A stretch of DNA of 35,219 nucleotides, taken from assembly GCF_021283305.1 (NCBI RefSeq), contig NZ_JAJSOK010000078.1, positions 1-35,219 on the forward strand. The letters run 5' to 3'. This stretch comes from Pseudonocardia kujensis. GTDB lineage: Bacteria; Actinomycetota; Actinomycetes; Mycobacteriales; Pseudonocardiaceae. The number at the start of each line of letters is the position of its first letter. The first letter of the stretch is position 1. This document shows positions 15,106 to 23,246 of the stretch, piece by piece. Below the pieces are notes generated by a model. That model searched no databases. It was not told where the DNA came from and worked only from the letters and a program-made list of their open reading frames with translations. Both the position numbers and the translations under genes were made by a program.

Positions 15106-16035
15106 GTGCCCGGTTCCTCCTCCCGCGCCGCCGGGAGCGGCGCACAGCTCGGCTTCGACGACCTGCTCGACGACTCCCTCGACGACACCGCACTGCCCGC
15201 CGGAGCCGCCCGGGAGGCCGCCCGCTGGGCCCGGCCGCTGGTCCGGGTCACCCCCGCCCGGCTGTCCACCTGGGAGTCCTGCCCGCGGCGCTACCGGCTG
15301 ACGTACGTCGAGAAGCCGACGCCGCCGCGCGGCGGCCCGCGGGCGGCGAGCACGCTCGGCGCCGTCGTGCACCTCGCGCTCCGGGCGTTGTACCTGCGTC
15401 CCGCCCGGGAGCGGACCCCGGACCAGGCCGGCGCGCTCGTCGACCGCAACTGGTCCGGTGAGGGCTTCCGCGACACCGCGCAGGAGGCGGAGTACCGCGG
15501 CCGTGCGCGCGGCTGGGTGGCCGACTACGTCGCCGAGCACGTCGAGGGCAGGCCGGACCCGCTCGGCGTCGAGCGCTGGGTCTCGGCGCCGACCTCCGCG
15601 ATCGTCGCCGAGGGCCGGGTGGACCGGATCGACGGGGACGCGACCGCCGCCGTGATCGTGGACTACAAGACCGGGCGGCGGGTCCCCGAACCCGGCGACG
15701 CGCGGGACTCGGCCGCGCTCGCCCTCTACGCCCTCGGTGCCGCGCGCACGCTGCGCCGGGACTGCCGGCGGGTCGAGCTGCACCACCTGCCGACCGGCCG
15801 GGTCGCCGTCTGGGAACACGACGAGGCGTCCCTCGCCGGGCACCGGGAGCGGGCCGAGCGGGGCGCCCTCGAGGCCGCCGACGCCGCCGACGCGCTCGCC
15901 GCGGGCGGGGACGCCGACGCCCTCTTCCCGCCGCGGCCGGGCTCCCGGTGCGCCGCCTGCGACGTGCGCCGGCACTGCCCCGAGGGGCAGGCGGTCGGTC
16001 CGGCCGCCGCGCCGTGGGACGGCCTGGTCCCGTGA
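15106..16035 (+). CDS. RecB/Cas4-like PD-(D/E)XK nuclease with four-Cys Fe-S site
   Basis: A 309-residue nuclease of the RecB-exonuclease/Cas4-like group. The active site includes H89 (VVHLAL), D173 (GRVDRID) and D186-Y-K188 (VIVDYKTG). A putative 4Fe-4S site is formed by C59 (ESCPRRYRL) and C282-x2-C285-x5-C291 near the C-terminus, as in AddB and Cas4. No helicase domain is present, and no Cas1/Cas2 or repeat array is nearby, so a CRISPR role is unlikely. The GTG at 15106 gives an acidic N-terminal segment before the nuclease core. Its stop overlaps the next gene's start (GTGA). Confidence 0.85.
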   Translation: MPGSSSRAAGSGAQLGFDDLLDDSLDDTALPAGAAREAARWARPLVRVTPARLSTWESCPRRYRLTYVEKPTPPRGGPRAASTLGAVVHLALRALYLRPARERTPDQAGALVDRNWSGEGFRDTAQEAEYRGRARGWVADYVAEHVEGRPDPLGVERWVSAPTSAIVAEGRVDRIDGDATAAVIVDYKTGRRVPEPGDARDSAALALYALGAARTLRRDCRRVELHHLPTGRVAVWEHDEASLAGHRERAERGALEAADAADALAAGGDADALFPPRPGSRCAACDVRRHCPEGQAVGPAAAPWDGLVP

Positions 16036-16343
16036 CGGCGGCGCGGGCCCGGGCGCGCCGGGAGCGAGGCCTGCCCGGACGGGCGCTGCGCGGGATCTCC
16101 GGGGTCCTCGCCGCGGGGCTGGTCGGGCTCTTCGTGGTGCTGCTGGCGGGGTGGGCCTTCACCACCCGGACCGGGTCGGCGGGCCCGGGCACGGGCATGC
16201 TCGTGGGCCACGGCCTGGCCGCGGCCGCCGCCGTCGTGGCGCAGGTGGTGGCGGACCGACGGGACGGGCGCGGCGGCGCCCTCGCCGCCTGGCTCGTGGT
16301 CGCGATCGCCGCCGCGGTGCTCGGAGGGTACTGGCTGTTCTGA
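16032..16343 (+). CDS. Small multi-pass membrane protein, coupled to the nuclease gene
   Basis: A 103-residue protein starting at GTG 16032 and overlapping the nuclease stop by 4 bases. An Arg-rich N-terminus (ARARARRERGLPGRALRG) is followed by three hydrophobic segments: VLAAGLVGLFVVLLAGWAF, MLVGHGLAAAAAVVAQVVA, and LAAWLVVAIAAAVLGGYWLF at the very C-terminus. No named family was recognised. Translational coupling suggests a role linked to the RecB-like nuclease or simple co-transcription. Confidence 0.7.
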   Translation: MTAARARARRERGLPGRALRGISGVLAAGLVGLFVVLLAGWAFTTRTGSAGPGTGMLVGHGLAAAAAVVAQVVADRRDGRGGALAAWLVVAIAAAVLGGYWLF

Positions 16344-16660
16344 GCGGCTCGTGCCGGTCACCCGCGTTCCGTCGACGGCCCGTGCGAGGCCGCACCGGGC
16401 GTGCACGGCCGACTCGTTCCGCCGATCGCGTCCGAGCGCGGCGGCGCCCCTCCCGGCTGAGCCCGGCGGGCGCGGCGATCGGGCGGCTGCCGGCGTTCGG
16501 TGCCGGTGCCCTGGCAGGCGGGCGGCGATGATCCGAACGCGCTTCGCCGGGGCCGGGTACGCGAGCGCCCCGCACGGGCGGGGGCCGCGCGGGGCGCATC
16601 GGGTCACCGGGCCGTCGTGCGCGACCACCTGCAGCCCGGTGTGGCGCAGGGGAGGCGGGG
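16344..16660. other. Intergenic gap between convergent genes
   Basis: A 317-base gap between the small membrane protein (+) and the DUF4190 gene (-). No credible ORF was seen on either strand. The only structure noticed is the hairpin at 16565-16597 and a short GC-rich near-repeat (GGCGTTCGGTGCCGGTGCC, about 16492-16510). Confidence 0.6.
16565..16597. terminator. Candidate bidirectional terminator
   Basis: Perfect 9-bp stem GCGCCCCGC (16565-16573) / GCGGGGCGC (16589-16597), 15-nt loop, in the gap between convergent genes. Confidence 0.45.
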
Positions 16661-17467
16661 TCAGGCGGCCGGGGCCGAGACCGAGGGCGGGGCGGGGATG
16701 CTGTTCAGGTCGTCGACCAGCTGGTTCGTGGCCTGGAACATCACGACCACGCCGTAGATCCCCAGCGCGAGGCCGATCGCGGACAGCGCGACACCGATCG
16801 TCGTGCCGACCGTGTTGGTGGCCCGGCCCTTGCGGAGCCGGCCGACGCCGGCGAGGCCGAGGGCCAGGCCGACGATTCCGAGGACGACCGCGACGAACCC
16901 GGTGAGCGGGACCAGACCGAACAGGATCGCGATCGGGCCGAGGATCACCGCGGCGAGGCCGAGGCCGTTGCGGGCCTCCCGGACCGGGGCCGCGGCGGGC
17001 ACCGGGGCCCACGCCGCCGGCGCGGGAGCGGGCATCACGCCGGGGATCGCACCGGGCATCGCGCCTGGCACCTCGGGCACGGCGCCGGCCTCCGGAGCCG
17101 CCATCACTGCCGGGCCGGCGGCGTACGGCGCAGGCGGCGCACCCGTGGCGACGAACGGCCGGGCCGGCGACGCCGCGGGGTACTGCCCGGTGGCGTGCGG
17201 CAGCGCGGGCCGCGGCGGGTACGGCATGGCCGGGCGCACCCGCGCTCCGGACCGCGCCGCTGCGAGGAGTGGCGTCTCCGCGCTCGTCGTCGGCGCCGCC
17301 GCCTCCACCGCTGCCGGACGCGGTGCTGCGGAGGTGGGTCGCGCGGAGGTGGGCCGGGCGTGCCGGCCGGTGACCCAGGCACCGGTCGAGGTGGCCGGGC
17401 GGGAGGTGGTGTCGGGGGCGGCGTGCCGACCCGAGGGGGCGGGGGAGTACCGGAACGAGGTGGTCAC
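16661..17467 (-). CDS. DUF4190-type membrane protein with long Pro/Ala-rich N-terminus
   Basis: A 268-residue protein. The first ~165 residues are low-complexity and rich in Pro, Ala, Thr and Met (for example PGAMPGAIPGVMPAP), likely disordered and cytoplasmic or exposed. The C-terminal ~95 residues form the DUF4190-like unit: paired transmembrane segments (GLAAVILGPIAILFGLVPLTGFVAVVLGIVGLALG) joined by a basic loop (RLRKGRATN) to another (VGTTIGVALSAIGLALGIYGVVVMF), with a short soluble tail. Function unknown. Start is GTG 17467 without a good ribosome site. A 16-codon ORF ends 7 nt upstream and may couple its translation. Confidence 0.75.
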   Translation of the reverse strand: MTTSFRYSPAPSGRHAAPDTTSRPATSTGAWVTGRHARPTSARPTSAAPRPAAVEAAAPTTSAETPLLAAARSGARVRPAMPYPPRPALPHATGQYPAASPARPFVATGAPPAPYAAGPAVMAAPEAGAVPEVPGAMPGAIPGVMPAPAPAAWAPVPAAAPVREARNGLGLAAVILGPIAILFGLVPLTGFVAVVLGIVGLALGLAGVGRLRKGRATNTVGTTIGVALSAIGLALGIYGVVVMFQATNQLVDDLNSIPAPPSVSAPAA

Positions 17468-17474
17468 GCTGCTC

Positions 17475-17525
17475 TCATCGGCCGTCTCCGCTGCTCCGTT
17501 TCGGCCAGTGCGGCGGCATCGTCAT
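17475..17525 (-). CDS. Possible 16-aa upstream ORF of the DUF4190 gene
   Basis: ATG to TGA encoding MTMPPHWPKRSSGDGR, ending 7 nt before the DUF4190 GTG. It has no clear ribosome-binding site. Its position would suit termination-reinitiation, and the main gene also lacks a strong ribosome site. Low confidence; a chance ORF is possible in such GC-rich DNA. Confidence 0.25.
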   Translation of the reverse strand: MTMPPHWPKRSSGDGR

Positions 17526-17626
17526 TCTTGAGGACGCGCGCACCCCTCTCGACGCCGGCCACCGGCTCCTCGACACCGGGCTGCGCAGCTGGGACCAGGA
17601 CCCGGAGGCCGCCGAGGAGTTCCGAG

Positions 17627-18865
17627 CTACGCCGGCCGCAGCGCGACCAGCTCGCTGCCGCGCTGCTCGTAGAGCATCCCGCCCTGCGCGGCGAGCAGGA
17701 CCTTCCCGGAGTACCCGCCGCGGTCGACCGGGATCGTCCGCTCGACCGTGCCGCGGAGCGGGTCGACGACGGCGATCCCGGCCGGGACGGGAACCAGCCA
17801 GGCGCCGGCGTAGGACGTGCCCGGACCGAGCGTGCCGCGCAGCGTCCAGACGGGCGCGAGCCCCGTCCGGTCGAGCGCGACCGTGCGCGAGCCGCTCCAC
17901 CAGTAGGTGCGGGCGGTGTCGCTCGCGGTGGCGCCGATCCCGTCGGCGGGCGGGGCGATCTCCGACTCCGGCACGTCGAGGCCGATCAGGCCCACCTGGT
18001 TGCCGCTGCGGTCGAGGATCTGCAGCTCGGGGGGCCCGGGCAGCAGCACGGCCTCCCGGTCGACCGACACCGCGAGCAGCTGCACGCCGCGGGCGGAGAG
18101 CTGGGTGGAGAACTCGACGTTCGGGGTGTCGGCGTCGCCGGACCCGTCGGGCCGTAGGACGGTGAGCCGGTCCCCGGTGTCGGCGGCACAGTTCTCGATC
18201 ACGCCGAGCCGCCCGCCGCCCAGCGCCAGCGAGGTGTAGGTGCAGCCCGGGCGCGGCTGGCGGCCCGGCTGGGCGGGCGCGACGACGGCGCCGTACTGCG
18301 CGGTCGTGACCAGGTCCGACCGCATGGTCTCGAGGTAGTCCCGGCTGTTCGCCGCCACCACGCTGCCGGAGGCGAGCAGCCGCGCCCCGGGCCGGACGTC
18401 GAGGTTCGCGGCCGGGCCGCGGGTGCCGAGGTCCGCGTCGAGGGCGGTCAGCTCGCTGCACCACTCGCCCGAGCCGTCCTGGTAGAGCGCGAGCGCCCGG
18501 CCGAAACCCTCGGCGACGGTGCACAGCGGGCGGTCCCGCGCGTACCGCCAGCGCTCGACCCCCGTACTCGCGTCCCGCCCGACGACGGTGCTGCCGTCGG
18601 CCGTCACGACGCCCGGACCGGCGACGACGGGCACCGGCGCGGCGCCGCTGGGCGCGCGCCAGGCCTCGCCGAACCCGACCGGCACGGCGGCGGCCGCCGC
18701 GGGCGCGGTACCCGGTGTGGTGGCCGGGACGGACTCGGTCTCGGCGGCCGGGCTGTGCGTGCCGTACACGACGGCGACGACGACCAGCACGAGAACGAGG
18801 AACGCCGCCGCCGCGAGATCCCCGCGGCGGCGGCGTACCGGAACGTCTCGTCGGGCGCGCAGCAC
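17627..18865 (-). CDS. PQQ-like beta-propeller membrane-anchored protein (Rv3212-like)
   Basis: A 412-residue protein. An Arg-rich start (RRRRGD) precedes a single N-terminal helix (LAAAAFLVLVLVVVAVVYG), so the bulk is extracytoplasmic. The rest has repeated PQQ/quinoprotein-like blades, such as GSTVVGRDASTGVERWRYA, IAVVDPLRGTVERTIPVDRGG and the closing GGMLYEQRGSELVALRP. No catalytic residues can be assigned. By position and strand it corresponds to M. tuberculosis Rv3212, next to rhlE (recalled, not searched). GTG 18865 starts 21 bases after the helicase stop, so it is likely co-transcribed with it. Confidence 0.75.
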   Translation of the reverse strand: MLRARRDVPVRRRRGDLAAAAFLVLVLVVVAVVYGTHSPAAETESVPATTPGTAPAAAAAVPVGFGEAWRAPSGAAPVPVVAGPGVVTADGSTVVGRDASTGVERWRYARDRPLCTVAEGFGRALALYQDGSGEWCSELTALDADLGTRGPAANLDVRPGARLLASGSVVAANSRDYLETMRSDLVTTAQYGAVVAPAQPGRQPRPGCTYTSLALGGGRLGVIENCAADTGDRLTVLRPDGSGDADTPNVEFSTQLSARGVQLLAVSVDREAVLLPGPPELQILDRSGNQVGLIGLDVPESEIAPPADGIGATASDTARTYWWSGSRTVALDRTGLAPVWTLRGTLGPGTSYAGAWLVPVPAGIAVVDPLRGTVERTIPVDRGGYSGKVLLAAQGGMLYEQRGSELVALRPA

Positions 18866-18886
18866 CCGGCCGAACCTACCGGCGGC

Positions 18887-20626
18887 TCAGCTCGCCGCGG
18901 CGTCCGGCTCGGCGCGCTCGGCGCCGGCCTCGGTGGTGGCGGCGGTGTCGCCGGGGCGGCGGCGGCCCCCGCGGCGACGGCGGCGGCGCGGCTTGGCCGG
19001 GCCCTCGCCGTCCGTGTCGGTGGCGGCCGACCCGACCTCGCCGACCTCGGCCGACGCGTCGGCGGGCTCGTCGCCGTCGGCGACGGCGGGACGGGCCCCG
19101 GCCGGGCCCGCGACCGGGACGCCGTTGCGGCGCCGGGTGCGCTGGCGCTCGCGGCGCGGCTTCGCCGTCCGCTCCTCACGGGCCTTGCGCTTGCGGCTGC
19201 CGTTGTCGCCCTCGGTGTCGACGTACTCGGCGTCGAGCCCTGCGCGGGTGCGCTTGCTCAGCGGCAGCCGCCCGGTGACGTCCGTGGGGACGTCGAGGTC
19301 GGTGTAGAGGTGGTCCGAGGTGGAGTAGGTCTCGACCGGCTCGTCGATGCCCAGGCTCAGCTCCTCGGAGACGAGCTTCCACCGCGGGATCTCGTCCCAG
19401 TCGACGAGGGTGACGGCCACGCCCTCCTTGCCGGCGCGGCCGGTGCGGCCGATCCGGTGGACGTAGGTCTTGGTGTCCTCGGGGCACTGGTAGTTGATGA
19501 CGTGCGTGACGTCGGTGACGTCGATGCCGCGGGCCGCGACGTCCGTGGCCACCAGCACGTCGACCTTGCCGGAGCGGAACGCGCGCAGCGCCTGCTCGCG
19601 GGCGCCCTGGCCCAGGTCGCCGTGCACAGCCGCGGCGGCGAACCCGCGCTCGGCCAGGTCGTCGGCGACGCGCTGCACGGTGCGCTTGGTGCGGGCGAAG
19701 ATCATCGTCAGGCCGCGCTCGCGGGCCTGCAGCACCCGGGTGACCAGCTCGACCTTGTCCATCGCGTGCGCGCGGTAGACGAACTGCTTGGTGCGCTCGT
19801 GCACCGAGCCCTGGTCCGCCTCCTCCGCCCGGATGTGCGTGGGGCGGGTGAGGAAGGTGCGGGACAGCTGGATGATCGGGCCCGGCATGGTGGCCGAGAA
19901 GAGCATGGTGTGCCGCTCGTCCGGCAGCATCCGCATGATCCGCTCGACGTCGGGCAGGAAGCCCAGGTCGAGCATCTCGTCGGCCTCGTCGAGGACCAGG
20001 GCCTTGACCCGGCCGAGCACGAGGTGGCGCTGCTCGGCGAGGTCGAGCAGCCGGCCGGGCGTGCCGACGACCACGTCGACGCCCTTGCGCAGGGCGGCGA
20101 GCTGCGGCTCGTAGGCCCGCCCGCCGTAGATGGCGGTGACCCGGATGCCCAGGTGCTTGCCGGCGTCGGCCAGGTCCTGGGCGACCTGCACGCACAGCTC
20201 GCGCGTCGGGACGACGACGAGGGCCTGCGGGACGTCCTTCTCCCGGTCCGCCGTCTCGCCCTCGGCGGTGGCGGCGGGCTGCTCGGACGGCGGGGTGACG
20301 CGCTGCAGCAGCGGGACGCCGAAGCCCAGCGTCTTGCCCATGCCGGTGCGGGCCTGGCCGATCACGTCCTCGCCGGCGAGCGCCAGCGGGAGGGTGAGCT
20401 CCTGGATGGCGAAGGTGCGCTCGATGCCGGCCTCGGCCAGCGCCTGCACGATCTCGGGACGGACGCCCAGCTCGGCGAAGGTGGGGGCCTCGGGCTTCAC
20501 CGGGGCGCCCGCCTTGAGCGGGTGCGCCTCCTCGGTGGCCACGGCGTCGACGGTCTCGGCCGGCTCGCCCGCCGCGGGGTCGGTGTTCGGTTCGGTGTTC
20601 TCGGGGGTCTCGTTCTGGACGGACAG
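18887..20626 (-). CDS. rhlE: DEAD-box RNA helicase, RhlE/CsdA-like
   Basis: A 579-residue ATP-dependent RNA helicase. Motifs in order: Q-motif (FAIQELTLP), Walker A ARTGMGKT, PTRELCVQ, TPGRLLD, DEAD (VLDEADEMLDLG), SAT, and HRIGRTGRAG in the second RecA domain. The C-terminal ~130 residues are Arg/Lys-rich (KPRRRRRRGGRRRP), likely RNA-binding. No ATG or GTG is suitably placed. A CTG at 20626 has AGAGAGG 8 nt upstream and gives MSVQNETPEN; an in-frame GTG at 20662 is the alternative (591 aa). Co-transcribed with the PQQ-like protein. A consensus-like promoter about 230 nt upstream gives a long 5' leader, as in cold-induced helicases. Confidence 0.9.
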   Translation of the reverse strand: MSVQNETPENTEPNTDPAAGEPAETVDAVATEEAHPLKAGAPVKPEAPTFAELGVRPEIVQALAEAGIERTFAIQELTLPLALAGEDVIGQARTGMGKTLGFGVPLLQRVTPPSEQPAATAEGETADREKDVPQALVVVPTRELCVQVAQDLADAGKHLGIRVTAIYGGRAYEPQLAALRKGVDVVVGTPGRLLDLAEQRHLVLGRVKALVLDEADEMLDLGFLPDVERIMRMLPDERHTMLFSATMPGPIIQLSRTFLTRPTHIRAEEADQGSVHERTKQFVYRAHAMDKVELVTRVLQARERGLTMIFARTKRTVQRVADDLAERGFAAAAVHGDLGQGAREQALRAFRSGKVDVLVATDVAARGIDVTDVTHVINYQCPEDTKTYVHRIGRTGRAGKEGVAVTLVDWDEIPRWKLVSEELSLGIDEPVETYSTSDHLYTDLDVPTDVTGRLPLSKRTRAGLDAEYVDTEGDNGSRKRKAREERTAKPRRERQRTRRRNGVPVAGPAGARPAVADGDEPADASAEVGEVGSAATDTDGEGPAKPRRRRRRGGRRRPGDTAATTEAGAERAEPDAAAS

Positions 20627-20968
20627 TGAAATCGCCTCTCTCCGCGTACAGAATCCCTGCACCGGCTCGTCGACCACACGCTCGGGGAGCCGCGTGGGAG
20701 AGCCGTCGAGGCGCTGTACGCACCAGGTCGTGTGCGCGCCGGTGAGTCGGGCGCCCGGTGGCGCCGACCCGTTACCCGGCGGGTGTCGCAGTCGGTCCGC
20801 GCGGCGCACCGGTGCTCCACGACCACTCCGGGTCACGGGCCGATCTGCTGCGCGCACGTGCATCATACCCCGGAGGTGCCTCCCCGGTCAGCTCCGGCGT
20901 CGTCACGCCGGGGTGATGTGCACCGCCGACGGGCGGGCGCCCCGGCCGCAAGGCTAGGCTCGGCGACC
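20627..20968. other. Divergent intergenic region, helicase leader
   Basis: A 342-base gap between the helicase (-) and the ferritin-like gene (+). It holds the helicase promoter (20862-20891) and its long untranslated leader, with no convincing ORF. If the GTG at 20662 is the true helicase start, the gap is 306 bases. Confidence 0.6.
20862..20891 (-). promoter_or_regulatory. Predicted promoter of the rhlE transcript
   Basis: On the minus strand, -35 CTGACC (complement of 20886-20891), an 18-nt spacer and -10 TATGAT (complement of 20862-20867). The spacer contains the inverted repeat GGAGG-N2-CCTCC (20872-20883). Expected start near 20855, giving a leader of about 230 nt. Confidence 0.5.
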
Positions 20969-21685
20969 ATGACGGGCGAGGCCGCGGACGGCGCCGGGGA
21001 CACGGTCGGAACCGGTGCGAACGCTGGTCACACGCATCTCGACGCCACCTCGCGGGCAGCCGTCGTCGACCTGCTGGGGGCGCTCGCGTACGGGGAGCTC
21101 TCCGCCTTCGACCGCCTCGCCGAGGACGCCCGCACCGCGCCCACGCTGACCGGGCGCGCCGCGCTGTCGGCGATGGCCGCGGCCGAGATGGGGCACTTCC
21201 GGCTGCTCGAGGACCACCTGCGCGGGCTGGACGTGGCGGTCGAGGAGGCCATGGCGCCGTTCGTCGCGGGGGTCGACGCCTACCACGCCACCACCCGGCC
21301 GCGGACCTGGCTGGAGTCGCTGGTCAAGGCGTACGTGGGCGACGGGCTGGCGGCCGACTTCTACCGCGAGGTCGCCGGCTGGGTCGACCCGGCCACGGCG
21401 GACCTGGTCCGCGCGGTGCTCGCCGACACCGGGCACAGCGCCTTCGCCGAGCGCGAGGTGCACGCGGCCTGCGCGACGAACCGGCAGGTTCGGGACCGGC
21501 TGGCGCTGTGGGGCCGCCGGCTGCTCGGCGAGGCCGTCACCCAGGCGCAGCACATCGTGGCCGAGCGGGACGAGCTCGCGGACTTCATCGTGCGCGGTTC
21601 CGGCGACATCGCGGGCATCGGCGCGCTGATCAAGCGCCTGCAGAGCAACCACGGCAAGCGGATGTCGGCGCTCGGGCTCTCCTGA
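20969..21685 (+). CDS. Ferritin-like-fold protein (MiaE-like helical bundle)
   Basis: A 238-residue protein, almost entirely helical after a Gly-rich N-terminus. It carries carboxylate/His pairs typical of ferritin-like di-metal bundles: GELSAFDRLAEDA, AAEMGHFRLLEDHL (E-x2-H) and DTGHSAFAEREV. In this fold such residues hold a di-iron site. The relatives I know (actinobacterial Rv3210c-like) are annotated by fold and sometimes as tRNA hydroxylase-like, without proven activity. ATG 20969. The gene is divergent from the helicase and followed by a hairpin terminator before DUF3107. Confidence 0.78.
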   Translation: MTGEAADGAGDTVGTGANAGHTHLDATSRAAVVDLLGALAYGELSAFDRLAEDARTAPTLTGRAALSAMAAAEMGHFRLLEDHLRGLDVAVEEAMAPFVAGVDAYHATTRPRTWLESLVKAYVGDGLAADFYREVAGWVDPATADLVRAVLADTGHSAFAEREVHAACATNRQVRDRLALWGRRLLGEAVTQAQHIVAERDELADFIVRGSGDIAGIGALIKRLQSNHGKRMSALGLS

Positions 21686-21691
21686 GCCGTT

Positions 21692-21717
21692 CGCCCCTGG
21701 CGGACTCGGCAGGGGCG
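21692..21717 (+). terminator. Terminator after ferritin-like gene
   Basis: Perfect 8-bp stem CGCCCCTG (21692-21699) / CAGGGGCG (21710-21717), 10-nt loop, 6 bases after the stop. Confidence 0.5.
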
Positions 21718-21818
21718 CGGGGCGGCGCTCGACTAGCCTGGGCCGCGCCGGTTGGCCCCCACGCCCGCCGGGAAGGCAGAGACAGTCCATCCACCCGCAC
21801 GTCACCTGGAGGTCCCCG

Positions 21819-22043
21819 GTGGAGGTCAAGATCGGCATCGCGGAGAGCCCGCGGGAGCTCGTGGTGTCCAGCGACCAGACGTCGGACGAGGTCGAGAAGC
21901 TCGTCGGCGAGGCGCTCAAGTCCGGCGACGGCACGCTGACGCTCGTCGACGACAAGGGGCGCAAGTACGTGGTCCCCTCCGCCCGGATCTCCTACGTCGA
22001 GATCGCGCCGTCCTCGGCGACCCGGGTCGGCTTCGGCACCTGA
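21819..22043 (+). CDS. DUF3107 family protein (TB9.4-like)
   Basis: A 74-residue soluble protein matching the DUF3107/TB9.4 pattern: MEVKIGIAESPRELVVSSDQ at the start, an acidic helix (SDEVEKLVGEAL), then a beta-rich C-terminus (LTLVDDKGRKYVVPSARISYVEI) ending RVGFGT. No function is established. GTG 21819 has GGAGG nearby (CTGGAGGTCCCCG). It lies between the ferritin-like gene and the accessory TetR cluster. In mycobacteria its neighbour is the TetR gene, which here has been moved away by an insertion (the cluster at 22107-25938). Confidence 0.88.
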   Translation: MEVKIGIAESPRELVVSSDQTSDEVEKLVGEALKSGDGTLTLVDDKGRKYVVPSARISYVEIAPSSATRVGFGT

Positions 22044-22055
22044 GCCGCACACGAC

Positions 22056-22096
22056 CGCGAACGGCACCCCCGCCACCCGCGGGGGTGCCGTTCGCG
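22056..22096. terminator. Strong bidirectional terminator between DUF3107 and DUF4873 genes
   Basis: An 18-bp perfect inverted repeat (22056-22073 / 22079-22096) with a 5-nt loop, between convergent genes. The arm contains CGAACGGCAC, also seen at 2180-2227. Confidence 0.8.
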
Positions 22097-22106
22097 TGTT
22101 CCGGCC

Positions 22107-22461
22107 TCAGTCCGTCGCGGGCGCCGGCGGCTCGTCGAGCGGGAACGGCGGGGTGCCGCGGCCGGTGAGCCGGTAGCGCTCCCACAGGTCGACGTCGCCG
22201 ATCCGCCCCTGCGCCCGGCCCCGCGGCGTGACGACGAGGACGTCGGCGGCCTTCCCGCCCAGCAGGGCCGAGAGCGCCTCGTTCCGGTCGACCCGGCCGA
22301 ACCAGTGCACCCGCCCGTCGTGCGGCTCGGTGCGCGCCTCGACGCGGATCCGGACCTCGACGGGGGTGCCGTCGACGGTCAGGGTGGCCGGGCCGGCGTA
22401 GCCCTCCTCGTCGTGGTCGTGCGCCCCGGCCTCGGGGACGTGCACGGGGGTGAGCACCTGC

Positions 22462-22472
<11 letters not shown>
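22107..22472 (-). CDS. DUF4873 domain protein
   Basis: A 121-residue protein that fits DUF4873: GYAGPATLTVDGTPVEVRIRV...EPHDGRVHWFGRVDRNEAL is the domain core, followed by KAADVLVVTPRGRAQGRIGDVDLWERYRLTGRGTPPFP. DUF4873 is often found as a stand-alone protein or fused to flavin monooxygenases; its function is unknown. The ATG at 22472 overlaps the end of the TetR gene by 11 bases, so the two are translated together, TetR first. A His/Asp/Glu-rich segment (AGAHDHDEEG) precedes the domain and might bind metal. Confidence 0.8.
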
Positions 22473-23184
<712 letters not shown>

Positions 23185-23215
23185 GTTACCAGTGGTAACA
23201 GTTACCGGCGGTAAC
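23185..23215. promoter_or_regulatory. Tandem palindromic TetR operator
   Basis: Two 15-bp palindromes, GTTACCAGTGGTAAC (23185-23199) and GTTACCGGCGGTAAC (23201-23215), separated by one base, centre-to-centre 16 bp. They abut the TetR start and lie 31 bases before the SDR start, an arrangement typical of a cooperative autoregulatory operator. The half sites TTACC/GGTAA are identical in both. Confidence 0.75.
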
Positions 23216-23246
23216 AGCAAGCGTCTCGACGGAGAGGAGCGGGCGG

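Noticed and set aside
17490..17635. Plus-strand segment reading FGQCGGIVILEDARTPLDAGHRLLD, possible gene remnant
   Set aside because: The frame has no start or ribosome site and breaks into the PQQ-like gene; I could not connect it to a known gene.
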